Below, one piece after another: positions 33,634 to 45,073 of a DNA stretch of 64,000 nucleotides. Below the pieces are notes generated by a model. That model saw only the letters and a list, made by a program, of their open reading frames with translations. It was not told where the DNA came from and ran no database searches. Where the stretch lies: contig NC_085881.1 in NCBI RefSeq assembly GCF_035222275.1, positions 186,001 through 250,000 of the forward strand, written 5' to 3'. This stretch comes from Podospora bellae-mahoneyi (taxonomy: Eukaryota; Ascomycota; Sordariomycetes; Sordariales; Podosporaceae). The position numbers and the translations under genes are program-made. How positions within the stretch are numbered: position 1 is the stretch's first letter; each line of letters opens with the position of its first letter.

Positions 33634-35136
33634 TCAAGGTGCTGCCGAGTCGAAAACAAGCTCAAGTCTGTCCGCTAACACACAGTCGACTTCAGTGCCA
33701 ACGGTGTTGGCAAGATCGGTGCTATGAAAGAGTATGCCCAGCTCTTGACTTGTGTACCAGCTTGCACGGTCTAGATTGCCCGAACCAAGCACGGTATACT
33801 TGTCATCCACCATGATGAGCTTCAGATGAGAGTGCACTGGTTCTTCCTCTTTGGTATGTGTGCGCATTTTGAGACTCGGCCGGGGGCGGAAGTAAGAGAT
33901 GCGTAGCCTTCCAAGGGGGACATGGCCAAGTTCCATCTCGGCGGGGAGAGACTCTGGCTTTGAACGCTCCAACTTCCGGAACCGGCGCAGCAGAGACCGA
34001 AGGCACCATGAAGTTGTGGTGCCCGCCGTCACGAGCTGCTCCAGAAGCATGAGATTGCGGCTGGTGACAATGTCAACATCAACTCCTCGCTGGAGAGCGC
34101 TCAAGACAGCGCGGAGCACCGCTTGACAGGTGAGATTCGGTGTCTGCATGTAGATGGACCGCCGAGCCCCGTCAAGAAGCGCAAGTAGTGCGACGTTGAG
34201 GGGCGTGCCCGGGGGTTTGGGGTCCTTTTGCCAAGGAAAGGGACGGAAATGTGGGTTCCGGTGACATGACGAGGGTAGCAGAAGAGTTGGAATAGGCGAC
34301 GGAGATTCGGGGAGGAGGGCGGCGCGGCGGTGGGCGGCGCTGGCAACCAAGGCAAGCCCCGCCATCCGGACATCGAACGCCGGTGGCTCGAGGAGGTGGT
34401 TCCGCTCAAGGGGTGGCTGGACACCGCCGTGCTCGGGCTCCCAGGTCCGAGAATAAAACGACAAGAGGCCGCTGACCGCCGGCCCTGTCACCTCGACGCA
34501 ACCCTCGAGCCAAGGCTCCCAGCTGACATTACAGCTGGGGATAAAGGCACGCTGCCTGTCTACAATGACAAACTTGGGGTGCATCACGCTGAAGGGCAGG
34601 AGGAAGAGACTTTTGGCCTGGAGCTCAATAGCAGCGCTTTCCAACAAAGCAGGGTCTGGCAGGCCCAGGGCAGCTTGCCACGACGACGGCGGGTAGATGT
34701 AGCCATCTCGTGACTGTGGATGCAGCAGCTTCTGCAGTAGAGACCGTGATGAAAAGCAGACGCGAACTCGCAAGGGTGGGGTGGGAGTAGTGCCCCTGGA
34801 CCTGGCGTCGTTGAGGAGCGCACGCCGGTGGGCGGCCAGCTTGACGAGAGCGTCATGGAGGGCCGAGAGCGTAGCTGACCCGGCCCAGAAGCAAGTCACG
34901 AGAATCACCTCACGCCGGGCGGCGGTGAGGGCGGGAATCAGCACGTCGGTGTAGATGGAGGCACCAGTGCCCAAGGTGAAGCTGCATGGCGAGCTGTGCG
35001 TGACAAGCAGCTCTCGGTCCGACGCGTCACCAATGTCGAACCAGGGAATCTCAGCATGGCGGGTGGTGTTTTCAGTTGGCTGGCCGTGTTCCAGTCGCTT
35101 GACGAAGTCGTGTACAAGACTGGACGTGAAACTCAT
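33634..35136 (-). CDS. Phospholipase-D-like (HKD) protein
   Basis: Single exon, 500 codons, start MSFTSSLVHDFVKRL. Two HKD half-sites typical of the PLD superfamily are present: HPKFVIVD (H186, K188, D193) followed by SCNVSWE, and HLKLIMVDD (H437, K439, D444) followed by GSGNLDRASW. Between them lie RREVILVTCFWAGSATL and ARRSIYMQTPNLT, the strands that precede each HKD. The two motifs build one active site with a phosphohistidine intermediate. There is no signal peptide and no PX/PH domain, so this is not the classical Spo14-type PLD but the shorter fungal cytosolic type, similar in layout to cardiolipin-synthase-like PLDs. Substrate (phospholipid or other phosphodiester) is unknown. Divergent from the MFS gene across about 0.9 kb. 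It looks intact. Confidence 0.85.
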   Translation of the reverse strand: MSFTSSLVHDFVKRLEHGQPTENTTRHAEIPWFDIGDASDRELLVTHSSPCSFTLGTGASIYTDVLIPALTAARREVILVTCFWAGSATLSALHDALVKLAAHRRALLNDARSRGTTPTPPLRVRVCFSSRSLLQKLLHPQSRDGYIYPPSSWQAALGLPDPALLESAAIELQAKSLFLLPFSVMHPKFVIVDRQRAFIPSCNVSWEPWLEGCVEVTGPAVSGLLSFYSRTWEPEHGGVQPPLERNHLLEPPAFDVRMAGLALVASAAHRRAALLPESPSPIPTLLLPSSCHRNPHFRPFPWQKDPKPPGTPLNVALLALLDGARRSIYMQTPNLTCQAVLRAVLSALQRGVDVDIVTSRNLMLLEQLVTAGTTTSWCLRSLLRRFRKLERSKPESLPAEMELGHVPLGRLRISYFRPRPSLKMRTHTKEEEPVHSHLKLIMVDDKYTVLGSGNLDRASWYTSQELGILFHSTDLANTVGTEVDCVLADRLELVFDSAAP

Positions 35137-36045
35137 TGTTCTGTTGTTGTTGGGTGACGTCTACTCGACTTCGCAAGAGAGAGCCAAAGCACGCCCGAAT
35201 GGTGCAGGCCACCTTGGCTTGCTGATAAGATAAGAAGACCTGTGGTCATCTCTCTCTCTAGTTTTATGCTGCCATGCTGACCTAATCAATAGCCCGTAAT
35301 TAACCAGACCAGTCAGCTCCAAGGGTAGGCAGTGTGCTACAATATATGTTAAGGCACCCAAGGCACCCAGTACGGCACCTAGTCCCCAAAGAATAATATA
35401 TACAGCGTAAGCGTGGGGGTTTCAATTCAATATCATCCACCAAAGGAGCAAACTCGCCATTTCCTGCCCCCAGTCATCCATCCGTCTTGAGCATTGTGCT
35501 ATTTGCCTCGCTCAGCCTTCTCGGCATTCCCCTTAAGCGGAAAGAACTAGTGATGTCAGTGGCTCCCACCGTCATTCGAATAACTAGTGTAACAATGGGC
35601 CTTGCGATGTCGTGATCGAGGCCCCCTGTAGATGCATAAGGCAGCGCGGGGAGGCGCCCCCCCTTTAACCAATAACAGAGGCGGATAGCATATGTCGCCA
35701 TTCTAGCGGAAATGTGGCAATGGACTTGGACTCTTGTCGTGGTGATGTTGGATATCTGGGGTTGCAGATTTTTGTCCTGCGCTTTGGCCTCTGATAGACG
35801 ATGGCCGGTACCCTTTCTTATCCTCTATGCAGAACAATGATCGCCTTTGACGAATTCAAGCGATATCTGGTTGAGACGAGCCTGAGTCCCCCACGGAGGC
35901 TTACGGCTATTAAAGAGGAGTGATGTCTTGAAAATGGTGCGATGTTTTGCCTCTTGAGCTTGTCTTCTCATCTCAGGGCACATACGTAGACACGTGCCTT
36001 AATCGCCGAGACTCTGTCCGACCTTCCCCAAGCATCCCGATCACC
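35137..36045. other. divergent promoter of PLD-like and MFS genes
   Basis: No coding content recognised. A 35,140-35,230 stretch is probably the PLD-like 5' leader, and 35,940-36,045 the MFS leader. Confidence 0.5.
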
Positions 36046-37815
36046 ATGACGGCCAAGCTCTCAGTAGATGCCCAAACGGCGCCTCCTACGGCTGACCAGG
36101 CAGACCAACATGATGACCAGAGTCTTCGGAAAGTGAAGGCCGAGCAAGACCCCTTGTCAGCCTCGCCGTCCACCGATGTCGAGCACAGCGATGTGGACGA
36201 AAAGTCACTCTTGCGCAAGATCGACTGGCGCCTCTTGCCCGCCGTCGGTGTGCTGTATCTGCTGTCCTTTCTCGACCGCAGCAATGTTGGCAACGCAAGG
36301 ATCGAGGGCCTTACGGGCGACCTACACATGACCGGAAATCAATACCTCACCGGCCTGACGTTGTATTTCGTAGGCTATGTCATCTTCGAGGTAAGTAGCA
36401 GCATCTAGTAGCCTCTTAAAGAGGCTCTGTACTGACAACGGGTCTTGGCCGGCGCCTTGGTTTGCTAGGTTCCATGTAACATCATCCTCAAGCGGACCAC
36501 CCCTAGGTTTTGGTTGCCAACCCTGACCATTCTGTGGGGCATCGTGGCCACGTTGATGGGCATTGTTCAAGACTTGACAGGTTTTTTCATTGCCCGCTTT
36601 TTCTTGGGCGTCACAGAGTCTGGTCTCTTCCCCGGCGTGGTGTACTACTTTTCAATGTGGTATAAGCGACGGGAGAGACAATTTCGCATCTCACTTTTCT
36701 TCAGTGCCGCGGCGCTTGCCGGTTCGTTTGGTGGAATTCTCGCCTATGGCATCGGACACATGCGAGGGATTGTGTGGGAAAACGGCTGGCGATGGATCTT
36801 TATTCTTGTAAGTCGACCAACAAGTGGCCGTGTGTGCGTCGTGGCTTGTCGGTGATAGCAGTGAACTGACACTAAGTCGATGAGCAGGAGGGCATTGCTA
36901 CCGTCGTGGTTGCCGTGTTTGCGTATTGGTTCATCTACAACTACCCAGACACGGCTGAGTTCCTGACAGCTAAGGAACGGAGTTTCATCCGGAACCGTCT
37001 TGCTGCTGACAGCGATGCCACCCATGACGAGCGTTTCACATGGGGCAACGTTGCCAAGGCGCTCAAGGACCCAAAGTGTTGGCTCTACGGCCTCAGTTTC
37101 CACACCATGAGCCTGCCTCTCTACACCTTCTCTCTTTTCTTGGTGCGTCAAACTTGAAACCGCCTGCTGCTGTCAAATGCCAGTGTTGGAATGCTGACAA
37201 AGGCCGGCCTCTCTTGCTCGTTAGCCCTCCATCATCAGAGATCTCGGTTACACTGCAGCCAACGCCCAGCTCTTGACCATCCCCCCTTATGCTTTCGCCT
37301 TCTTCACAACCCTGACGGTGGCAACCTTTTCCGAAAAGTACGGGCAACGCGCCATTCCGCTCATCGGTTCGGCATCCTTTGCCATGATAGGCTACATTAT
37401 CCTGCTGGCCAACACGGACCCCAAGAGCCGGCCAGGGCTCTCATATACGGGAACCTTCTTTGCCGCCGGAGGTATCTACCCAGCGACGGCTTTGGCGCTG
37501 TCGTGGCCGGCCATCAACGTCTCGGGCCAGACAAAACGAGCAGTCGCCAACGGTATGCAGATCAGCATTGGAAACCTGGGTGCTGTGCTAGGAACACAGC
37601 TCTACCGGCAAAACGACGGGCCCCGGTACATTGTCGGGCACAGCTTTGCGCTGGGCTACTTGGTAGGAAACATCATTGTGTCGCTGATTCTGTACTTGAT
37701 TTTGAAGAAGGAAAACACCAGGCGGGATGGCATCACGGCCGAGGTCAAGGAGGTGGGCGAGCTGCACGGGGACTGGGACGGCGACGACGACGCGCGGTGG
37801 CGTTTTCAGTACTGA
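36046..37815 (+). CDS. MFS transporter, anion:cation symporter (Dal5/Tna1-like) type
   Basis: Four exons, 36046-36390, 36469-36807, 36888-37142 and 37225-37815, all phase 0, give 509 residues. The N-terminus is a long hydrophilic Ser/Asp-rich tail. TM1 reads LLPAVGVLYLLSFLDRSNVGNA, the ACS-family signature, followed by GLTLYFVGYVIFEVPCNIIL and WGIVATLMGIVQDLTGFFIARFF; 12 membrane helices can be traced, with a central loop near RFTWGNVAKALKDPKCW. The C-terminus is hydrophilic (KKENTRRDGITAEVKEVGEL). Members import small carboxylates such as allantoate, nicotinate, biotin or pantothenate by proton symport across the plasma membrane; which of these is used cannot be told. Introns are 78, 80 and 82 bases, all GT-AG. 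It is intact. Confidence 0.9.
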
Positions 37816-38834
37816 TGTACAGAGTACCGGATAATAGTACAGAAATGTCCAGTTTTTGCTTCGTAATGCGTACATTTATTTGTACTGTAGTGTGGTGTAG
37901 TGTAGTGTAAAGGGGTTCAGGGGCAAGGCTGCATGTGGAGATCGCCAAGTTCCAAGTTCTGAAGGATGGTGCTTGGCGGGTAAAACGTGCATCTGAAACA
38001 AGCTTTGCAGTCCTGCAAATCGAGAGTTCGTCCCGTCTGGCGTGTCTGGGTCATGCCGGCAGATCACGGGATTTGGGTTGGACGCAAAGCGTAGGGCAAG
38101 ACCGGGCTATGCTTGGCTTTCCACACACACCCCGTGCCTCCCCTCCCTCCCCAAAGCAAGAGAGGCACGTAGTGTAGTGTAGGTGATTAAAAAAGCCTGC
38201 GTCGGACTTGTCAGACAGCCGCACCTCAGGTACCTTACTTAACAGATCATGTTGCAGCACCTGAAAAATGCCGACACGTGTCCAGGGCTTTCCGCATCGG
38301 GAAGCTGCTGGTCCAAGCGCTCCCTTGTGCGCGCGCCAACAGGGGGAGGTGGTATGGATCAACGCGGTTTCAGAAAGCTTCAGACGGTCCAGAACACACG
38401 GGACACTGCCACCGTCAGCTCAACCCCTGCGCGGCCCAGCATGAGCAAGTGCAGCAGTGCCTGCCGCCAATTGATGGGTTGAGATTGATGATTCCTGACA
38501 TTGGTTGATGAGAGCAATTGCCAATTGACATCCCGTTTCGTCTCGTCTTGTCTGTCTGTAAGATCTCGTGTCCTGCCTACCTATCTCCGTCCCCGATCGC
38601 CTCCTTACACCCCCCTCCCTCCTACCTCCATTTTTTCCCTTTCCTCTCTCCCTTCTCTTCCTTTTCTTTCTTTCTTCTCATCTTCTCCTTTGCTTTGGCT
38701 TTCTCCCTCCTCGCCCTTTCTCGTAGCTCCTTAGCCTCTCTGATCTAGCCATCAAAGACACATTCACACCTCTCGCTCACGACCGATCTTTCTCCCATTG
38801 TGGCCATCCAACTGGAACTCCAAAACCACCCGCC
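37816..38834. other. intergenic, with a long pyrimidine-rich leader
   Basis: From about 38,560 to 38,760 the plus strand is dominated by C and T (TTCTCTT and CCTCC runs), the probable 5' leader of the bestrophin-like gene. Nothing else is recognised. Confidence 0.5.
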
Positions 38835-40563
38835 ATGTCCGACGATGGCCCTGCTGCCGGCGCCCCGGCTGCTCCTGTAGCCGAAGCTGGAGGGGCTGCA
38901 GGCCACAGCCAAGGCGGTCTTCACAGCGAGACAAGACCAAAGCGCATCAGCACCCACAGCCCCGTGATAGAGGACATTGCTTCGCTCACCTCGCCCCGGC
39001 TCTTCACCCCAAATCCCTTCAGTCGCAAGAACACATCGTTGGATATTGATGATTACTTTGTGAGTTTCTCCTGACCGGTCGGTCCCTTGGCTGTGGCGAC
39101 GGAATGGCTGGATGAACCCAGGTGCTGATACTGCTCTGCAGACAGGTCCACGTGATATCCAGAAACACTCCAAATGGCCCATCTTCCTCCAAATGCATGG
39201 CAGCATCCTGCCCAAGATGATTCTGCCCTTGCTCGCTATTGGCGCCTGGGCGTCTCTCATCACCATCCTTAGTATGAAGGTGTACATGCGTAGGTCCCTG
39301 TTGCCTTTTCTTTGTTTGCCACCGTGCGCACAACTAACGCAATGTCTTTCCCATATAGTCGGCATAAACAGCATTCTGCTCACCGTCCTCGGTTTTGTCG
39401 TCGGTCTGAGCTTGTCATTCCGCAGCTCCACGGCCTATGAGCGCTACAACGAAGGCAGAAAGTACTGGGCGCAGCTGATTCTGGCAACCCAGAATTTGGG
39501 TCGGATCTACTGGGTGCACGCTTCTGGCCGCAAGGATGTGCCCGAAGAGAAGAAGGACCTGGTGAAGAGACGCGAAGTCCTGGAGAAGCTGTAAGTCCCC
39601 AGGCCGTGGAGAGTCTAGGCGCATGTGGGCTGACCTGTTGGCGTGACGACCAGTACCGCTATGAATCTTTTGGTGGCATTTGCTGTTGCCCTTAAGCACA
39701 AGTTGCGCTTCGAACCATACACGTGCTACGAGGACATCTCGAGTCTCATTTCGCACCTGGATACCTTTGCCAAGGTGGCCACCGAGGAGGACCCCGAAAA
39801 TGCGCACCGGACCTTCAAGCGCCCGAGTTTCTTCAAGAGCGTGGGCGAGTACCTGGGAGTGTCGTTTGCAGAAAGCAACCCACGCAAGTCCCTTAAGAAG
39901 GCTGCCGTCCCCCTGGGCAACCTCCCCCTCGAGATTCTGTCGTACCTTGCCTCCTTCACCGACGAGCTCGCCCTCAGCGGCCGCCTGCCCGTCACCATGC
40001 ACCAGACCATGGCCTACAACAACATCATGTCGCTCAACGACGTGCTTGTGGGCACGGAAAGAGTGCTCACCACGCCGCTCCCCATTGCCTACTCGATCGC
40101 CATCGCCCAAATCACATGGGTGTACATCCTGCTGCTGCCCTTCCAGCTCGTCAAGGTGCTGGAATGGATCACGATTCCCGCCACAGTTGCCGCGGCGTAT
40201 ATCATCCTGGGCATTCTGTTCATCGGTCGCGAAATCGAAAACCCTTTTGGCCAGGACGTCAACGACCTACCCCTCGAGGCCTATGCTGCTCAGGTGGCCG
40301 CCGAGATGGACGTGATCGCCAGCCGTCCCGTCCGCCCCAGCTACGAGTGGATAGAATCCAAGGACAACCACGTCCTGTGGCCCCTGTCCCACTCGGGCTG
40401 GCCCGTGTGGATGAACCGTCCCGAAGAAAAGATCCACGAGGCCGTCAACCACAAGGTCCTGGCCACCTTTCACAGCAAACGAGCCAAGGAAGAGGCGATT
40501 GCACGAGGAAAAGTGCACTCGGAAAAGAATGGCCACAAAACGGTGAGCGTGGAGGCCGTGTAG
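38835..40563 (+). CDS. Bestrophin-like (UPF0187/RFP-TM) anion channel
   Basis: Exons 38835-39059, 39142-39289, 39359-39590 and 39654-40563 give 504 residues. A disordered Ala/Gly-rich N-terminus (1-75) leads to GPRDIQKHSKWPIFLQMHGS and the first membrane helix (MILPLLAIGAWASLITILSM), then SILLTVLGFVVGLSLSFRSS followed by TAYERYNEGRKYWAQLI, the bestrophin-family RxxxAxERYxEGRKxW signature. Further on come LLVAFAVALKHKLRFE, the HQTMAYNNIMSLNDVLVGTE block, and helices SIAIAQITWVYILLLPFQL and ATVAAAYIILGILFIGREIE with NPFGQDVNDLPLE. Fungal members are thought to pass chloride or other anions in plasma or internal membranes. The basic C-terminal tail (KRAKEEAIARGK) is cytosolic. It looks intact; substrate not shown. 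Confidence 0.9.
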
Positions 40564-40885
40564 GCTGTGTAGGCAGAGTAAGGGGCGTCTTGAATTTGTG
40601 TATGAAGGGAAAACGGCGGGGCGAGGAAGTGTCGGGGGTTGGAAAATGGTCTGGTCATGACAAAATAAGCCAAAATGATGCATGGAATGGCGTCGAGCAT
40701 TTTGGTTTCACTTTTTACAAATCTTTTTTTTCTCCTTCCTCCCTTTGCTTGTCTCATAACCACACGACAACGCTGGGGTTGTTTTCGTCACACATACCTA
40801 TTAACCATCTAATAAATATTGATCATGCACATGGTTAGCTCTTCTCTGTCCCATTCTTCTCCCACCAAACTTTTTTCTTGGGCTT
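40564..40885. other. convergent 3' region
   Basis: It lies between the bestrophin-like gene and the hypothetical membrane gene on the opposite strand. No feature recognised beyond AT-rich poly(A)-site-like sequence near 40,790-40,820. Confidence 0.4.
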
Positions 40886-42278
40886 TCAACGATAGGGCAA
40901 CGTGCAAGCCATCTCCTTGATGTCTCGATCCTGCTTGTACTCGGCAATGCTGTGCTTGCCGGCAACATGGCTGACCAATGTCTCCTCGGTTTTACACAAC
41001 GTGTCTCGATCGCGATAACACAGGCATAGGTAACAGGCGTACCCTGAATCTGGACGATGACACTTTGCCACAAACCGCGGGGTCAATATGAAGGACTTAG
41101 TATCGACCTTTTCGTCTTTCTCGCCGTAGCGACTTCCACGTGAAGATGATCTTCCTCGACGTTCCCAGTCCCGATCCCGGTCTCGGATAACCACCTCCTT
41201 TTCGATTCGCCAGGAGGATTGACACCCCCCCTCTCTCTCATCTCGGCCCGCCGGGGGATTCTCTAGCAGGGTACCGCACGCCGGGCAGGTGACGTGGACC
41301 AGTGTGGGAGACGGGCTGTGTTGCAAGTCTACCGCATATGGGCAGAACAGAGGGCCTTTTCTGTTGGTGCCGCTCCGGATGTCGTCATGATACAGATTGG
41401 CGGCTGCTGCAGGAGGGAGTGCTTTTCGTACAGGTGGATGGTCCCAGCCAGCCTCACTTGCTGCATCTCCTCGAAGAGAGGGCGTGGAGGACGTACGGCG
41501 GATGGGCGCTCCGGGCCTTGGCCCTCGTCTCGGGATCGGGGCGGACTGGAGGAAACGCTGATACTGGTCTTGGAGGGCGCGAATGCTGCCCTCGCGCGCA
41601 AACTCGGATGTGTTGTACAGCCTGCTCAGATCTGGCGGTTGGCCAGTAAGCAGGGCTTCCTCCAAGAGCTTGATAACGGTGCTCTGGAGTACTATGATTT
41701 GGCTCTGCAGCTGGGTTTGAGCGACCACTGGTCAGGAAAGCCAACAGTCAGCACGTCGTTCCTGGGGAAAGGTAGAGCGGGACTGGAGGTCTTACGGTCA
41801 CCCCGGGCAAACTTTTGTCCCATCGTATTGTAGAAGCGGTCGTACTCTCGCTGGATACTTTGGCCGCCGTGCTGAAGAGAGCGTCGAAAATGGCGGGCGC
41901 CATCATCCTCTCGGTCGTGGTCATCATCCGCATCGGAATCAGACGCGGAACCGCCACCCTTTGCTCTCTTTCTCTGACCCTGTTTGCCTTGCTCTTCCTT
42001 CAGTTTCGTCCTCTCTTCCTCGGCCGTGTTCAAACGCGCCTCGAGCTCCTTGATTCGTTTGTTTTGGCCCTTGTCCCGCTTCCTCTGCCGGCGCTGCTCG
42101 ACCAAGCGGTCGTAGAGGTTGATGCCTGTGATGAATGTGCCTGCAATGGTCGAGATGAGCGTTGCGAGGACAAATGCTTGCTGCGGGAGCTGTCAGCTTT
42201 CACGTCGTCAAACGCAAGAGAGCTAGATGCTCTACTTGCCTTCAACTCTTTTTTCTCAGCCAAGTTGGCAGCGTCCAT
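40886..42278 (-). CDS. conserved fungal membrane protein with C-terminal Cys motifs, function unknown
   Basis: Exons 42278..42240, 42180..41796 and 41727..40886 give 421 residues. Exon 1 encodes MDAANLAEKKELK. Exon 2 encodes one membrane helix (AFVLATLISTIAGTFITGI), then NLYDRLVEQRRQRKRDKGQ and a charged coiled coil (IKELEARLNTAEEERTKLKE), an acidic patch and QREYDRFYNTMGQKFARGD. Exon 3 has QLQSQIIVLQSTVIKLLEEA and SEFAREGSIRALQDQYQRFL, then two cysteine groups: CPYA..CPACG, and CYLCLCYRDRDTLC followed by HVAGKHSIAEYKQD, which may bind zinc. The same order is familiar from uncharacterised Sordariomycete proteins. The first intron is GC-AG rather than GT-AG. Cellular role unknown; a single-pass membrane anchor with a cytosolic coiled coil is the likely topology. 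Confidence 0.75.
42181..42239 (-). other. GC-AG intron
   Basis: A 59-base intron begins GCAAGT after AAG and ends CCGCAG. AG/GCAAGT is the known consensus for the minor class of GC-AG introns. Splicing it joins MDAANLAEKKELK to QAFVLATLIST and restores a membrane helix; without it the frame is lost. Confidence 0.7.
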
Positions 42279-43095
42279 GGCTGCTGCTGGTCGGTTGTCG
42301 ATGGCGGCTTCTGCACAATAGACGGTCGATAGCGACGTTTGCTGGCCAGAACTGGAGGGGAATCACGGATAATTAAAGTAGGACATCTGATCGACATGCA
42401 ATACGGCCCAAGTACCGACCCTGGGCCCAAGATGGCATTCCTCAGGCCCCCTCGACATCATCCCGCATGGGCTGTCTCGGTTCTATGGTGTGTTGTGTCC
42501 CGTCGAAGATACAGGGGTTCCAACCCATGACATCATGGGTGCTATTGAAGTCACTGGCAATTGGCTGCTGGCCGCCATTGGACGGGTGGGTGCAGATCAT
42601 GCATCTGGGGCTGCTATAGTACTAGGTGTCGGATCAGCTTCATCAGCATCGGTTGCATATGAAAGAGCCAAGTGGCACATTTGGAAGTGCTGTTGTCTGC
42701 TAGCGTCAGCAGGTCAAGTGACCGCCGTATGATGATGATGACGACGCTGCAGCAAGAGAGGTAAGAGGTAAGTAGGTAGGTAGTGTTATTCTGTAGGTAC
42801 TGCGGGTCACAATGTGGCTCGTGCACTTGCCCTTCACCCTTAGGTATCCTTCACAAATAGCGAACGGGCCGCCCGCCAGCTGAAGGCGGGTGTTAGGTAA
42901 GGGGGCTGCCCCTCACCGCCCAAGCACGGGGCTCCTGTCCAGCTTGAAACTGCCTGTGCCGTCCATCGGTGCCTGGACCTGACGCGGGTCGGGTGCCCTT
43001 CCTCACAGCGCGTCCCCGGCCGATTTGAACCACCTACTCCCGATCCAATTGAAGCTGAGCTGCAACCACCACGAGGACAGCAGGCCAACCTCACG
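42279..43095. other. divergent promoter of hypothetical gene and AP-2 mu
   Basis: No gene recognised. TAGGTAGG-type motif at 42,768-42,784. Confidence 0.5.
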
Positions 43096-44562
43096 ATGCT
43101 GTCGGGAATCCTCATCTTCAACCAGAAGGGCGAGAATCTAATCTTCCGTGCCTTTCGCAACGACTGCCGCCCGCGTCTCGCCGATGTCTTCCGCATTCAG
43201 GTCATCAGCAATGCCCAGGTCCGCTCACCCATCCTGACCCTCGGCAGCACCACCTTCAGCCATGTCAAGCACGAGAACATTTACCTGGTGGCCATCACCA
43301 AGAGCAACGCCAATGCCGCTCTCGTTTTCGAGTTTCTCTACCGCTTGATCCAGCTCGGCCGTGGCTACTTTGCCAAGTTTGACGAGGAGGCCGTCAAGAA
43401 CAACTTCGTCCTGGTTTATGAGCTCCTGGATGGTGTGTTTGTCTTGTTTGCTTATCTGCTTGTTGTCTGCCGCGGCGGCCGCTGCTAACGGTGCTCTCTC
43501 TCTCTCCCTTTTGCGCAGAAATTATCGACTTTGGCTATCCCCAAAACACCGAGACCGACACGCTCAAGATGTACATCACCACCGAGGGTGTCAGGTCGGA
43601 ACGCGCCGTCGAGGACTCGGCCAAGATCACCATGCAGGCCACGGGCGCGCTGTCGTGGCGCAAGGCTGATGTCAAGTACCGCAAGAACGAGGCCTTTGTC
43701 GATGTCATTGAGGATGTGAATCTTCTGATGAGCGCAACCGGCTCCGTGCTCCGAGCCGACGTCACCGGCCAGATTATCATGCGCGCCTACTTGAGCGGGA
43801 CACCCGAGTGCAAGTTTGGCCTCAACGACCGCCTGCTTCTTGACAACGACGGCATGCAGAGTCTTCCGAGCGGGAACAGGCAGGGGAGCAAGGCAACCAA
43901 GGCGGCTGCCGGCAGTGTGACGCTGGAGGACTGCCAGTTCCACCAATGCGTCAAGCTGGGCAAGTTTGACAGCGACCGCATCATCTCGTTTGTGCCGCCT
44001 GACGGCGAGTTTGAGCTGATGCGCTACCGTGCCACCGAAAACGTCAATCTGCCCTTCAAGGTCCACGCCATCGTCAACGAGGTCGGCAAGACAAAGGTCG
44101 AGTACAGCATCGGTGTGCGCGCGAACTTTGGCTCCAAGCTTTTTGCCACCAACGTTATTGTCCGCATCCCGACCCCGCTTAACACGGCTAGGATCACGGA
44201 GCGGTGCACCCAGGGAAAGGCCAAGTACGAGCCGTCGGAAAACAACATTGTCTGGAAAATCGGCCGCTTCACCGGCCAGAGCGAGTTCGTGCTGAGCGCC
44301 GAGGCCGAGCTGACCAGCATGACCAACCAAAAGGCCTGGAGCCGACCGCCACTGAGTATGAGCTTCAGCCTCTTGATGTTCACCAGCTCCGGGCTGCTGG
44401 TCCGATACCTAAAAGTGTTCGAGAAGAGCAACTACTCCAGCGTCAAGTGGGTGAGGTACATGACGAGGGCCGGGAGCTACGAGATCAGGTCAGTTTGCCA
44501 AGCCAACTGGCTTTTAGAGGTGGGGGAAGTGTCCAAGCTAACACGGCCATGCCAGGTTCTAA
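43096..44562 (+). CDS. apm4: AP-2 complex subunit mu
   Basis: Exons 43096-43432, 43519-44488 and a 7-base last exon 44556-44562 give 437 residues; the tiny last exon completes the family's C-terminus SYEIRF-stop, good support for the model. The longin domain begins MLSGILIFNQKGENLIFRAFRNDCRPRLAD (given in part: MLSGILIFNQKGENLIFRAF), followed by ANAALVFEFLYRLIQLGRGY. The mu homology domain has SWRKADVKYRKNEAFVDVIE, FHQCVKLGKFDSDRIISFVP, PPDGEFELMRYR and FTGQSEFVLSAEAEL. AP-2 mu recruits tyrosine-signal cargo at the plasma membrane for clathrin endocytosis; in filamentous fungi AP-2 also works without clathrin in apical growth. It is intact. It is a distant paralog of the AP-1 mu at 19.8-21.2 kb. 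Confidence 0.95.
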
Positions 44563-45073
44563 CCCCGTTTACTAATACCATGTGTTTTCTTCGGTGTGTC
44601 GCGGTATCAGCTGCATTGCATAGCACTGGCGTTCGGCGGCGTTTGGTTATTTCAAGAGCATGCGAGAATCTAATGATACACAACTTGATCGGGAATGGGA
44701 AAAAAGAAACACCGTCTCCCACCGTGGCAGACCAGGACATGGCAGCCCACGCCAGCGGTTCTGCACAACGGAACTTTGATGTCTCCTCGGAATCACGTAC
44801 TCCCTTCGCTGTTGCATGTGCTACCTCTTGGAGGATGACCGGCGGGATGGGCCCCCAGAGCTGACGAGGTGGCGTCGCCCGTCTCGATCATTTCTCTGGT
44901 TCCCATAACCTTATGTTCAGATGGCTTGCTGGCAAACCACTGCTAGCAGCCTGCGTACTTCCGGTTAACCCTGATCTTCTCGCTTCGTTCTGAGAGCACC
45001 CTGACACCCGCCTCCATCCTTTAACCGCGCTCTCGTCGATGGCTTTTAGCGTAAAAGCCGCCTGGTTTTGATC
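44563..45073. other. intergenic, Crh-type gene promoter
   Basis: 511 bases between AP-2 mu and the GH16 gene on the same strand. No coding content recognised. Confidence 0.5.

Noticed and set aside
32722-33665. Several 60-180 codon frames on both strands upstream of the cellobiohydrolase gene
   Set aside because: GC-rich DNA gives long open frames by chance; none has motifs, introns or sensible composition.
43485-44330. 281-codon minus-strand frame
   Set aside because: Antisense shadow of the AP-2 mu gene.
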